Positions 35,001 through 45,080 of a stretch of 64,000 nt of DNA are shown here, piece after piece. The notes beneath the pieces are model-generated. The model was not told the DNA's origin. It worked only from the letters and a program-made list of their open reading frames with translations, and ran no database searches. The number at the start of each line of letters is the position of its first letter. Within the stretch, counting starts at the first letter, position 1. The stretch comes from Romanomermis culicivorax (Eukaryota; Nematoda; Enoplea; Mermithida; Mermithidae). The position numbers were made by a program, and so were the translations under genes. The stretch covers positions 1 to 64,000 of the forward strand of contig CAWUHX010000244.1 of the NCBI GenBank assembly GCA_963922205.1, given 5' to 3'.

Positions 35001-38000
35001 TAGGACTGTTCAGTTCTTCCCCGTCCCATCTAACGAGTCCTTAAGTTGGTTTCTCATATTTTGCTCTTTTTAACCTTCAATAAAGATTGTTTCAACTCCG
35101 AAAATCTACGTCAAGAAACCACGGATGAGAAAGAATCTAATCCAGAAAGACCGGAGAAGTACGAAGAATGCAATACAACGCATGCAGTAACTAAACTTGC
35201 GGTAAGTGATAATAATCTTGAATCAGAATTTTACATGCATAAATTATTCCATGTGCTCATAAATTTTTTATGCGTGCCAAGTTTGATTTTGATTGAAAAA
35301 ATTTAACAGGTCTTTAAATTTCGTCAGAGGTCCCCAAGATAAGATTTTCAATAACAGGGCAAAGCATAACATTTGCGAGTTTGGGGTACCTGACGTCAAG
35401 GAAATCGTTTTTCCGAAATCCTAGTTCCCAATGATGGGTGATACCGCTCTTTATGAGATAGCCTGCACCAGCAATGTACGCACAGTTGACGCTTCTGATA
35501 ATAATTGTTCAAAATATGCCGAACAGTATTTTTTTATCGGTTTTGGCAATGAAATAGCGGCCTATGAAAATTAATAAAAGGATTGAATTTCCACCACAAA
35601 GATTTTCCAATTTATTCATCGTACATGTCAGCCTTTACTGCAAACCAATGAATCCTAATGGCTTTAGTTATCCCTCAGTCAGGTATTAAAAAGGACGATT
35701 CAATTATTCTAATTTCCGTCGTGAAATTTTACTTAGAGTTTCAGTTTTTCATGATTTGTTAAAGCTCCTTATTTATCAATCTCTCTGATTGATTATTCAT
35801 GATATCACTGTCTTTCATTGGCAGTATTTGTTGAAAATGGTCTTCTTTTCAAGGTTCAACAACAAATTTACTCGACGGAGCACACATACTGTACTTGCCA
35901 ACCGGAACCACTCAGAAACAGTAAAAAGTTGTCGTTTTTGTACTTGGTGCGCTGATTTTCTTCATCTTTCAAGCTATAACCGCAAAAACTTCCGCTGATA
36001 AATATACGCCGGAAGAAGGCGAAATCGAGGTCGTACCTCACGACAAGGAACAGCCAGAAACTATCGAAGTACCGTCGGAAGATGAAGAAATTTGTATTTC
36101 TTCTACCAAAGAATCGACATCACTAGAAGGATTTAAAACGTCCAAAGCAGCTCAGTTCAAGAAAAACCGCAATTATCGGACGTCATTATATTGCAACTGT
36201 TATAAAAAGTATGTTCCCACAAACATTATGCCTGCTAATTAAAAACTTTGCTGAATCGAAAGTAGTCATCGCGATCAGCCATAATTTAGATAGATTTCGA
36301 TTTTTGACTTTGCATTATTACATGATGTTCCGAAAAGTATTGTCAACTTTGCTTTCGTATTTTCGTCTATTCGTCGATATATTACAGTGTCCGAGCCTGC
36401 GTAGATTTCCAGAATTTGTCTTCTATTTCTAATTTTGTATTCAAGTGCTGCTAACATGTTCCCCAAAAGAGTGTTCTAATTATGCTGAGAGACATCGTGC
36501 GGTCTGAATGCGCTGCTAACAGCAGTAGGTACTCAAAAAATTGTCAAAATCAAGAACTTTTTTCTGTATTTGATGAACTATATGATGTCTCAATTAAGAT
36601 TGAGCGATTTTTTGGATTGTATAATTCAGCGCAATGCATGTTTGGGCCAATCCATAATTCTTGTACCGAATCTGTGTTACGCAGCTGTGCTGCGCTGCTC
36701 AAACGATAAAAATTATATCATCGAATTTTTTCTATGATTTTTTTTTACTTTTCAGTCGCCATTTTTCAACGATAAGCCGCGTCAAGTTGCGTCGCGTCAA
36801 AAAAATGCTCGGATTCGTTGGAAATTCTACCAATTGTTCGATTTGCTCCGATCAGTTCTTATCTTTGCGCGAAAACGCCCTGCACATCTGTCAATGTCAC
36901 CTAAATTGTCAAGTGCTTTGCTTACGATGTCTGCAGTACATTTCGGCGGACGAAAATAGTCAAAAGCACAAGTGTCGATTAAAATTTTTCGGTTTCAAAC
37001 AGATGCATGTTTCGACGGAAGTATGTCATTATAGTGTTTATTTGATTTCTTTATGGCATTAGCTGAAAAACTGAAACTTTTTGGAAGAGATCAGAAAAGT
37101 TACTTCACTTGAAGCACTTTTTGGTTTTTTTTGTCCTGTATTTTTAGTTATTTTTTCTTCATTTTCAAAATTACAAAAGCCTTCAAAGTTACTCATTATC
37201 ATTATTCAGGTAAACTAATTTTAGTAGTAAATGATACCGCGATTTCTTCATCCTCAAATTTTGTTCGAAATAAAATATAGAAAAATATATTTTGTGTTGT
37301 TTTTTATCGTCGGATTGCCACAGTTTTAACTTCGCTTTAATCTGCTGTAATTCACGATATGTAAAAATCATGTTTTGCCTTTGAAAGAATCTATTCTCGT
37401 CTGAAAAATACTTAACGATATTTTGATAAACTACTTATTTATACTCGCGTACTTACACAATGAATATGCTGAGGCAAATTGACGCAAAGCTTTTCATTTA
37501 GAAACTAGCGCTTGACAAATATTATCCTTTGTCTGCCGATTTGAGCGACTTCAGGAATTCAATTGCACCACGACCAAAAGTATACACGCCGATAAATACT
37601 GCAGAAAAAAAGGAGAAATTTCCATTATCATGTGAGTTTGAATACCTTGTCACCGTGAAGCTGGCTGTCGCTAAACAACTCGTCAAGATTATTTTAGCAA
37701 TGACTTCCCCTCCGAAACTCCTCCATTGATTCATCTTCCGAATTGATTAAAAAAATCCTTTAATTTTCTTGTAAAATTTTATTTTTGTCATGATGGCATG
37801 AGAACGCAGCTCAAAACAAAATACTAAATATGCCGAACATGATTCGAAATTCCTTAAGGCAATTAAAACAGTTGTAATTTTTGTAAATGGCTACATAAAT
37901 CGCTAGAACTCCGACTATCAGTTAGTAGATAATTGTGCAGACATGAAAAAAGTAGATAAAAAGCTACAGGATAATGCTTGCCAGGTCATCCCGTAAATAG

Positions 38001-41000
38001 CTATACCTTGTTGTCTGACTTTTGTTTACATATTTTTTCTTCATAGTTAATCGCTGGCGTTGTAACCAATGTTCGGAATATATTCTGAATGACGATAAAG
38101 AAAAGCTAGTATCCCATGTAGCCAACAGTCATCATAATCGATTCACTGTCCGAAAAAATATGGGTCGTTTTTGCAGAATCTGCAATCAGTATTTCGTAGG
38201 TGTGTTAAAAAGTCACCTCATTGCATCGCACTTGGATGATGTGTACGACCTTCCTATTACGAATGCAACACGTGATCAGAATTCGCCAATTGAAACTTCG
38301 CACGGCCCATGTGCGCAAAAATCAGCGGTAATATTTTTTGAATCACAACTCCTTAAAATGTCCAAAATTTTGGGACATTTTTATATTTCGTAGAACTTCA
38401 AATATCAAAATTTTCGGCTCTATGTGTCGAATTAATAATGAACGTGACTAATTAGTATATTTTGTGTCTGTGTGTCGCTTCGTGTAATTGGGGGAAAATT
38501 ACTCTGGAAACGCCCTGTTTAATTTTATGATTTTTTGAAAATTAGTATTTTGGAACTTTTTGGACGAATAAATCAATTTTTTCAATAGCTCGCCCGAAAT
38601 TTTGGACATTCAATGACCTCGCCCATAAAGAAGGTCGCCTGATCTCCTCAGACCTCGGATCTCCTTTACATCTTATACATTCATCTATTGGTTCAGACAT
38701 TCAAAACTACTGCGTCGTCTTTATTCATTCCATCAAAAGCATTTATTTTCAGACACCTTCAATTTTAGTATCATTTTCGCGAGTTTTTGATTTACTTCAT
38801 TGCTATGCTAATAAGTTCATTAGTTCGTGAGAACTCTTTCCAACAAACCCAGATATTTAAATACTAGTTTATTAGGAAATGCCCCGATGGGGTAGAAAAA
38901 AGAGGAATATACTTGCTTGGATAGTCGCCAAGATAGGAAAAAGAGTGGACTAGATTCTTGAGAACTTGGGTTAAAGATGGAAAAAATTAACTTTCATATG
39001 TTGTATTTTTATTCTTCCTCATTAAAAAATTTTTCATGCCTGTGGAAATGTATATTCTGCAGCTTCGTGCATTTTGCCCCCCCTCCTTAACATTGTATCA
39101 ACCACAGAAAAGTTTTTCTGGATAAAAATTGTAATGCAAGCTAATGGTTAACTTCACTCAAATGTGGAGAAATGCTATACCAATAGCAATATAGCATTGT
39201 AAGTCCGGAGTGATCCGAATAGATGCCTCTTACTCTAGCTGAAAAATAGTGGGTGATTGGCATATTATAATCATTTTTTTCAACTTGTGCCTGTGATTAA
39301 AAAGACGTCATGAAGTACTATAAAGAACCTATGATCAGCTGCACTAACCCAATCTGCGAATAATCTGAACGTCTGGATTAAATTGTTGATCCTTAGCCGC
39401 AGACATGCACGGCAAGAATTTTCCAGGGGGAGGGTCCTTGGACTTTCTATCCAGTGGTAGGGGGTGGGTGAGCAAAAAAACAAAAGTCCTGAAAGCCTGT
39501 TTTTCATACAAAATATGCACAAAAATCATCAAAAAAGTTGTGTTGAAAAAATTTCAGGGCGAGTGTTTGATGATTATTTGGGTCAGGGCGAGTGGTCAAG
39601 GTCCCAGGTATGGGGGTTTACCCCCTACCCCCTATATGCATGTATGCTCAGCCGTGTTTCATACTGAGTACCCAGGTATTTTAGGTACCTGGGTATACCT
39701 ACCCAGGTCAATTTCAAAAATGAAACCTGAATGCTACCTATGTATTCGAGTGACCTGTTTGCCCGAATTTCTAACAAGATATTGTATGGGTTACACACTT
39801 ATATACTTCAATGTTAAACTTAGATATAGTACTCAGGTTGGGTATGCAAAATACCTGGGTAACATGAGTACTGTGAAAACTAGGTACCCAGGTGATAAGA
39901 TTTTCATAGTGTTGAGCATTAATTCTCAGTTTCAGCTTATCACAACGTTAAGATTATATTCTTGCAGAACTAACAATCCTCACATCAGGCTTAAGATTAG
40001 TTAATACTAAGGTGTAAGCCCAGGTTCAGGAATTGCAGTCTAAAAATAAACAAATTTGAGAAAATAGTGCAACCCAACAGCTCGAGATGGGTATAATACT
40101 GAAGACATCGAGATTATAGCAGACACTTGATATAATTGGCATGTTAGTGCAACTGCTGAAACTGATGTGTTTGCTTTTTTGTTTGAGATGATCTTTAAGC
40201 TCGAAGTTAAACCTCTAGTAGATATGTGCCCTGGTTATAGTCTACCTGCAAACAGGGCAACACGATAAAGCATACAAAAATGCCTTTAAAAAGTGTTTGA
40301 TTCAGTCATGCACATGCTACTTTGATACAATTATCATCACCAAACTTATGTCTCTAAATGGATGTTTGTTTGATTTTACATGAAACAAAATTGTATCAGG
40401 CACCCACATATGAAACACTATCCGCTAATTACTGGTCTCTATCTCTGTTAATGTGATGGGCAAACTTGCTCTTGAAAGATAAATGGGAGCTGGTGGGGCG
40501 GAGGAGAGGAGACGGGGGACCAGTTCGGACCTTGGCTGGGTACGGGGGTCGGTAAGCAGGTGCGACGGAGGCGGGAGAAGCAAACACCAAAAAATAGCCG
40601 GGTGGCACACGTACTGCCCAATGTCGAGACGAGTTTTTTTCTCTATATTTATTTCCCAACTAAGAACTGAACGATAATGAAAACAACTGCCTTTATCGCA
40701 CAAAAACACTGCGAAAGGTTATGCAAATATATATAAACAAATGAACATTATATACACAAGAATATTTTATTATTACGAATGTGTTTTTATTGGGTTGTTT
40801 ACTGTAAATAAAATTGAAAAATAATGATAGTATCGCTTTAGCTCAGTGTGGTATACTACACTCTGCTCTATGCCATGAAATCTTAATGTATTGTAGTCCT
40901 TCTTGATCAACCTATGCATTGAATTGTATGTCACATTGAACAAAAAATATACACGTAGCGCTTGTTGCAGAGTGCCCCATAGGAAGGGGTATGAGGGGAG

Positions 41001-44000
41001 TATTACCCCTACCTAAAGTCCTTGAAATCGATCACTGGCTGCCTAATTTTGAGACAGAATGACGTGTTTAGTGGACATTTAGGTACACTAACCCCGTAAT
41101 TTTACCCCTACCTGAAAAATCTGACCTTGGGGACCTCCGGCCTGTTGAATGAAAATTCCATATTTGTAAGGCAATGTTTCATGTCAATCTTATTTTTGAA
41201 TTTCAGATTTTTTCCCCATCTGTTGAAGCTCAGTGCAGATGGAAGCGTGCATGTGTGGGGGTGATATAGGGGACCCAGAGTTTTGAAACTAGAAGTCTTT
41301 TCCAGTATGAAAAAAATTTTTAGTAAATTAAAATTTCCACCTTTCCTGTTATCACTCTTCCCCCAAATTTCAGAGCTGCACATGTATGGTTGAAAGTAGA
41401 GATACATGGCAAGAATTTTCGAGAGGGAGAGTTAAAAAGCAAAAAACGGATTTTCGAAAAAATTTTCAATTTTTAATAATTCTTGTTAAAAACCGTTTTT
41501 TAAATGTGTTTTCAGATTTGGAAAAAGTCCAGGGGCAGCCAATTGAGTTTTCCCAGAGGCCAGCCAGGTGCATCCAGAGTCTCAATGGAAGGGTTTACTC
41601 CGCCACCCTATGTGCATCAATAGTTGGTAGGTGTGTTGATGCACGCAGCTGCAGAATATACTTTTCCACGGTCATGAAAAATTTTTCAATGAAAAAGAAT
41701 AAAAATCCAATATTACAAAAGAGGATTTTCAAACATTTACTCAAGTTCTTAAAAATCTAGTCCACTCTTTTTTTCTAGCTTGGTAACTATCCAAGCAAGT
41801 ATATTCCTCTTTTTTCTGCCCCATCGGGGCATTTTCCAATAAACTAGTCTATATCTTTTTAGTGGGCCTCAACCGTACCTTCATAGATGCTCATTGAAGT
41901 TTTAAGCTTGGTCATCTCCACATCAGAGAAACACTAAAAACCAATATTAAACCTACACATTCTCACTTTCGGTAAAGTAAACGATGTGTAAACTGCATAA
42001 TAAAACACGTTGTAAAGAGAATGTAAAGTGGCCATATCTGTTCAATTCCCCATGGTCAAGAACCCTCAGCCCTAAAATTGCAGAAATACCTTCGTTTACA
42101 CTAAAAACAATTTTTTGTGTGAAGTGACAATATCCATTGAAATTCTTGCATTCGAACACTCCTCCCACCAAAAAATCGCAAAAATACGCTTGTTTATACC
42201 CGGGATAATTTTTTTGTGTTAAGTAATCGCGTCCGTTGAATTCCGTGCAGTCGAAAACCCCTTTTACCAAAAAAATCACAAAAATACGCTTGTTTAGAGC
42301 CAGAATAATTTTTTTTGTGTAAAATGACCGAATTCATTGAATGCCCAGTGGTCGAAAACTCCTCCAACCGAAAAATCACGAAAATACACTTGTTTACACA
42401 CGAGATTTTTTGGGTAAAGTGACCGCATCTATTGAATTCCCAGTAGTCAAACATCTCTTCCTCAAGAAGACCACGGAAATACCTTTGTTTTACACGCAGG
42501 ATAATCATATAACAACATCTGCTTCACAAAAAATAATTTTTTTGAACCCAAACGAAGGGGATTTTCTCCAACTTTGGTCACTCATAATTTGACCAAATCA
42601 ATATTTTCAAAAAATAAAAAAAACGTTTCGAGAGACACTTGATAGATGCACACGGGTAAAAGTATCAAGGTCCAGGGATACACTCCCGTTGAGGAACCTG
42701 CTGCAACTGGGGTCCATAAAAAAGGCCGTTTTTTGCATGTTTTTGGTGCCCCACCGAGCACCATTTGATTATAGAGCCCCAATGACCTTTGCCATCCCTC
42801 TGTTTGCCCATATGGCAGATATTATGCAAAAAACCTCGTGTCTCTATCTATAAACGTGTTTGCTCTGGAGGGGCGGGGGTTAGTCAGATTTTAGAGAGCC
42901 AAGTATTTTATAGGTTGACGCTACCGCGCTACCTATGATCCAATTTGAGGCATTTACCTGTTCCAAAAAAGTTGAAATGTATGTATATATTACGTTATTT
43001 CACTGCATTTATTTTCTGTAGTATATTATATTAGATCGATCTTTGCTTTTCTTATGTGAGTAAAACTGTATAAAAGCAATTTTTGGCTTCCAAAGCTTCA
43101 AGTACAAGGAAGGTATAAGTTTTTATACGGAAACTTCGCGCTTTTCACCTTTAGCTTGGAAAACTTTGAGCCAAATGGCCTTCGATTTGAAAATGAAAAA
43201 TGCCTGTACACTGCATCAGTAAAATAATGCGAATTGAAATTTTTGAATGACTTCTTAAATTTTCCTTGGATTGTGATTTTTTTAAATATTGGGCCTATTC
43301 AAAGATATAAATTATAATGCATGCCCCAGGCTCATGTGACACATACCTGGGCATAGCGGGGAAAACCCGGGAATGATTCCTGGGCCGAGCCTTGGGCCTG
43401 GGATTTACTGTCAGAAAGTCAGTCGCAACCGAATGTTACCAGTACAGCGACACAAGTCACTTACCATTTAGACCAAAACAGTCACAATAGTATAAGTGTA
43501 GCTAGCCACTATTTTGAGACAACCTTATTATTGCTCTTAGTTTTTTAAGCTCTGTAAATAATTTACATGTAAAAAAAAATTGCAGTGTGCGCTTTTAGTC
43601 CTTACGCATAATTATAGTAGTGAAGTAACAATCGGAGAATTGAATTACTTTTTAGAATTTTACAGTCAGTCAAAATAAATGGCAAAACATCAACTACTCC
43701 AAAAAATTTGTTAATGAAAATTTTACAAATACACACTTGCTATCTAGCACTTATAAGGTCTATCCCCTACCTATGTAACATTGGAATCGCACGGATAGTG
43801 TGACAATTGTTCTATATTAGATATTCATTTTTTATTGTCCCATTTCTTAAAAATGCGTTTCTGAAAATGTCGTCGGATTCAAGGGTTTTTACACTATGTT
43901 GACCTTGGTCTAGATCTAAATTTCCGTTCTTGAATCAAAAAAGTGTCCGTTGAGCTGGTTAACATATTCCCAACAAGATAATTTCTAAGGCAAAAATTCA

Positions 44001-44769
44001 TAAATGTTTGTATAGTCGCAACAGTAAAGGCCCTGTCATACTTCACCGCACGGTACCGCACGGCGCCGTACGGCGCCGCGCGGCGCCGTACGGCGCCGTG
44101 CGGTACCGTGCGGTGAAGTATGACAGGGCCTTAAGACGAAGCATATCTAGATAGAAGCTTTCTAGAGATAACTTCTATATTACTCTGACATCAATTTTGA
44201 AGTGTGGATGTATATTTAATTCAGACGACTTTTTCCAGACTTCTGCGTCCAATGTAAACCGAAAGAAAAATACTCACGTTATAGAAAAATCTCCAAGCCG
44301 ACAAACTGTGGACAATAGGAGATCGGATTTTCTAGCTAATCATTTCGGTTTGCATAAACGCGATTCGATTCCAGCAATATCAAAGCTCGTAAATAGCGAT
44401 TTTTCCTATTGGAAAAGACGGTCCAGACATCTATTATCGTCGAATTCCATTGTCAAACAACGGCAACCGTGCGGTCGATTTCATTGTCCAACTTTACCTT
44501 GCCTGTTGTGCAATATGGGAACGAAGAGATGTCAAACATATAAAAAGAAAATCGCTGGGCAAAAGAGACAAAAGACGACTCACGTAGATTCGAGTCAAAT
44601 GACGCCAACGACATCGATTTCGGAAGTCACCTTCAGCAATATTTGGGACGAATTTAAAAGCAAAATATTGTCGGAATGCAATGACGACAATTTACACGAT
44701 AATAACTACGCTTTCATCGATTCCAAATCGAAAAGCTTAACTAACGAAACAGTGACCTTGAACTTGTGA
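22726..44769 (+). CDS. THAP and C2H2 zinc-finger protein, 12 exons
   Basis: Exons: 22726-23016, 25218-25353, 31920-32002, 32628-32700, 33084-33194, 35086-35201, 35854-35920, 35974-36208, 36756-37020, 37502-37631, 38047-38327 and 44239-44769 (TGA at 44767). They join to 2319 nt, 772 residues, with every phase matching. Residues 1-85 are a THAP domain. An acidic Glu-rich linker lies in exon 8 (KYTPEEGEIEVVPHDKEQPE). Cys/His clusters follow in exon 9 (CSICSDQFLSLRENALHIC) and exon 11 (WRCNQCSEYIL and GRFCRICNQYF with paired His). The C-terminus is basic with CGRFHCPTLPCLLC. THAP domains bind DNA and are shared by P-element-type transposases and host regulators; a transcription or chromatin role is inference. 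No transposase catalytic domain is seen. Exons 2-5 are the least certain. Confidence 0.75.
23336..23527. mobile_element. hAT MITE, CATACCTG family
   Basis: The ends are CACACCTGTAAGACC and CAATTACAGGTATG. Flanks GCGTATTT and GCGTTATT are a slightly decayed 8-bp duplication. It lies in intron 1 of the THAP gene. Confidence 0.8.
24219..24239 (+). repeat. (AC)n microsatellite
   Basis: About ten AC dinucleotides in intron 1 of the THAP gene. Confidence 0.9.
24428..24646. mobile_element. CATACCTG-family MITE with damaged right end
   Basis: The left end is GATACTTGTAAGAAGTCCGACC and the body has the usual GGCCAAAAAAC and long C-run. The right end after CCCCCCAATCA lacks ACAGGTATG, so the element is truncated or rearranged. 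Confidence 0.65.
25218..25353 (+). CDS. Putative exon 2 of the THAP gene
   Basis: The acceptor is GATTTTCCAG in phase 0, agreeing with exon 1. The frame encodes HFRVSESKKIRHVSPERYK and more polar sequence. The donor GTTTGT at 25354 leaves phase 1, matching the acceptor at 31920. The frame stays open for another 130 nt, so the exon end is uncertain. Confidence 0.55.
25518..25714. mobile_element. hAT MITE, CATACCTG family
   Basis: The ends are CATACCTGTATATAAGAGG and CCAATTACAGGTATG. A perfect 8-bp duplication, CGTATCAA, lies at 25510-25517 and 25715-25722. Confidence 0.9.
26122..27140 (+). mobile_element. hAT element with transposase remnant, CAGAG ends
   Basis: It begins CAGAGGCCCCCAAGGTCGG and ends CCCCACGGGGTGCTCTG. 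Flanks GTTGTGAT (26114-26121) and GTTGTCAT (27141-27148) match at 7 of 8 bases. G/C-runs and GGTAGTA-type repeats lie near both ends. It retains a piece of transposase C-terminus, so it is an internally deleted derivative of an autonomous hAT. Confidence 0.85.
26515..26790 (+). pseudogene. hAT transposase C-terminal (dimerisation) remnant
   Basis: Near 26540-26600 the sequence reads VLPIEKSDAECGFSIIN, resembling the hAT dimerisation motif in which Ala-Glu-Cys/Arg-x-Phe-Ser precedes an Asn. After stops and a frame change it continues LIHVNGPRMSQLVAGKYATAW and a charged Lys/Glu tail, like the end of the same domain in many hAT transposases. No intact frame remains. Confidence 0.65.
28009..29777. 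mobile_element. hAT element, TAGAGATGTATCG ends
   Basis: The inverted ends are TAGAGATGTATCG and CGATACATCTCTA. Flanks GCAGGCAC (28001-28008) and GCAAGCAC (29778-29785) match at 7 of 8. Subterminal GGGTCCGGGTCC and ATATCGGGT repeats occur at both ends. The 1.77-kb interior shows no recognisable transposase. A solo left end of this family is at about 60356. Confidence 0.88.
30590..30718 (+). pseudogene. Harbinger nuclease N-terminal remnant
   Basis: The frame reads LLVLDEINELANDG then RNLYNRIDPFEKYDDTQFL. The Arg-x-(D/N)-P-(F/L)-x-x-(Y/L)-(D/N)-(D/E) pattern is the conserved N-terminus of HARBI1-type transposases. The similarity stops at about 30718, where the deletion joint with the opposite-strand remnant begins. 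Confidence 0.7.
30710..30925 (-). pseudogene. Harbinger Myb/SANT-like protein remnant
   Basis: From ATG 30925 on the minus strand, after a polar start, it reads VIENKRTDAKSMNAKNRAW then ADIEKAFAN. This resembles the first helix region of the Myb/SANT-like (MADF-like) DNA-binding protein that accompanies Harbinger nucleases (Glu-Asn-Lys-x-Thr-Asp ... Lys-x-x-Ala-Trp). It is cut short inside the domain. Confidence 0.7.
33200..35080. other. THAP intron 5 with a MITE copy
   Basis: AT-rich intron sequence. At about 34430-34829 is a decayed CATACATG-family MITE (GGCCGCATAGCTAGCC near 34448; TCCGTCACATATATG at the right end). Nothing else is supported. Confidence 0.55.
36756..37020 (+). CDS. Cys/His-rich exon 9 of the THAP gene
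   Basis: The acceptor is TACTTTTCAG and the donor is GTATGT. It encodes a basic stretch (KLRRVKKML), then a C-x2-C...H-x3-C-x-C-H cluster (NCSICSDQFL to CQCHLNC), a second C-x2-C (LCLRC), and KHKC. The spacing is unusual for a classical C2H2 finger, so the fold is uncertain, but zinc binding is likely. Confidence 0.8.
38047..38327 (+). CDS. C2H2 zinc-finger exon 11 of the THAP gene
   Basis: The acceptor is TTCATAG and the donor is GTAATA. There are two finger-like units: CNQCSEYILNDDKEKLVSHV then HH, and CRICNQYFVGVLKSH then H, each with C-x2-C and a His pair, joined by a basic linker (FTVRKNMGR). Confidence 0.85.
38480..38680. mobile_element. CATACATG-family MITE, decayed
   Basis: It contains the family phrases CCCGAAATTTTGGACATTC, AATGACCTCGCCCATAAAGAAGG and GACCTCGGATCTCCTTTACAT. 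The left boundary is not clear. Confidence 0.45.
39400..39646. mobile_element. hAT MITE, CAGACATG family
   Basis: The ends are CAGACATGCACGGCAAG and CCTATATGCATGTATG. Flanks CTTAGCCG (39392-39399) and CTCAGCCG (39647-39654) match at 7 of 8. This is the best-preserved copy of the family in the window. Confidence 0.85.
40970..41135. mobile_element. Short element related to the CAGAG hAT family
   Basis: CAGAGTGCCCCATAGG at 40970 and GGGGACCTCCGGCCTG near 41128 are imperfect inverted ends. The interior TTACCCCTACCTAAA and its inverse parallel the ends of the element at 26122-27140. No matching target duplication was found. Confidence 0.5.
41960..42520 (+). repeat. Degenerate ~97-bp tandem repeat, 5-6 units
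   Basis: Units carry, in order, CATTGAATTCCC(A/G)GTGGTCGAAAA-like, CCAAAAAATC, AAAATACGCTTGTTTA, and AATTTTTTTGTG(T)AAGTGACCG-like phrases. Junctions recur near 42045, 42140, 42235, 42335 and 42430. Units differ at many positions, so the array is old. It lies in the last intron of the THAP gene. Confidence 0.8.
42521..44027. other. THAP last intron, remainder
   Basis: AT-rich sequence without recognised genes. Near 43325-43400 is a short patch of CCTGGGC/CCCAGG repeats resembling the ACCCAGGTA sequence near 39.7 kb. Confidence 0.35.
44028..44131. mobile_element. 104-bp perfect palindrome, foldback MITE with TAA duplication
   Basis: The segment starts AGGCCCTGTCATACTTCACC and is perfectly self-complementary to its end, GGTGAAGTATGACAGGGCCT, around a centre between 44079 and 44080. 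The inner part alternates CGGCGCCGTACGGCGCC-type motifs and is very GC-rich. It is flanked by TAA on both sides (44025-44027 and 44132-44134), a 3-bp duplication as in PIF/Harbinger or ISL2EU-type elements. It lies 107 bp before the last exon of the THAP gene. Confidence 0.8.
44239..44769 (+). CDS. Last exon of the THAP gene
   Basis: The acceptor is GACTTTTTCCAG and the phase-0 frame is open to TGA at 44767. It encodes a Lys/Arg/Ser-rich region, a DFLANHFGLHKRDS helix-like segment, CGRFHCPTLPCLLC and a Ser/Asp-rich tail. An alternative AG at 44225-44226 is out of phase with exon 11. Confidence 0.85.
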   Translation, partial: TSASNVNRKKNTHVIEKSPSRQTVDNRRSDFLANHFGLHKRDSIPAISKLVNSDFSYWKRRSRHLLSSNSIVKQRQPCGRFHCPTLPCLLCNMGTKRCQTYKKKIAGQKRQKTTHVDSSQMTPTTSISEVTFSNIWDEFKSKILSECNDDNLHDNNYAFIDSKSKSLTNETVTLNL

Positions 44770-45080
44770 AAAAAATCTGTCGGATTAAAATCAGGTGTAT
44801 TTATATAAGATGAGCGACGTTTTGTAATAGTAGAATAATTATATGAATATATATTTTTAGATGCGTTAGTGTACGTGTATATGATGTTCAAAAATCATGA
44901 AATAGAAAAATTTGTGATATTTCAGCAAGCTCGCTGAAATTTTGAGATATCATTGATCTATGCTTGCGCACGCAAAGCAGTACATCCTGCTTTACGTCCG
45001 TAAAACCGTACTCCGTTTTACAGTACTTGCAAGTGATTACTCGTTTATGCCGTGGTTTCATTCCTATACAGCTAATCTCA
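44770..45080. other. 3' flank of the THAP gene
   Basis: AT-rich sequence after the stop codon, the likely 3' UTR and downstream DNA. No perfect AATAAA was seen close to the stop. Confidence 0.35.

Larger units (their letters stand above)
38866..41853. mobile_element. 3-kb element with ~90-bp inverted ends
   Basis: 38866-38955 (CTAGTTTATTAGGAAATGCC, CCCGATGGGG, AGAGGAATATACTTGCTTGG, AAAGAGTGGACTAGA) reappears inverted at about 41755-41853 (TCTAGTCCACTCTTT, CCAAGCAAGTATATTCCTCT, CCCCATCGGGGCATTTTCC, AATAAACTAG). The matching order over some 90 bp cannot be chance. Flanks do not show an obvious duplication. The interior holds a hAT MITE at 39400, ACCCAGGTA-rich sequence at 39660-39890, and G/C-run elements near 41 kb. 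No transposase was recognised. Confidence 0.75.

Noticed and set aside
40425-40709. GC-richer patch with overlapping frames on both strands near 40.5 kb
   Set aside because: No motif or splice site in any frame; it lies inside the 3-kb inverted-repeat element.
38870-41850. Inverted copies considered as a CRISPR-like or attachment-site pair
   Set aside because: The setting is a eukaryotic intron with transposon content; a TIR pair is the simpler explanation.
44040-44120. GC-rich hairpin considered as a transcription terminator, CpG island or structured RNA
   Set aside because: Its perfect symmetry and flanking TAA duplication fit a foldback transposon better.
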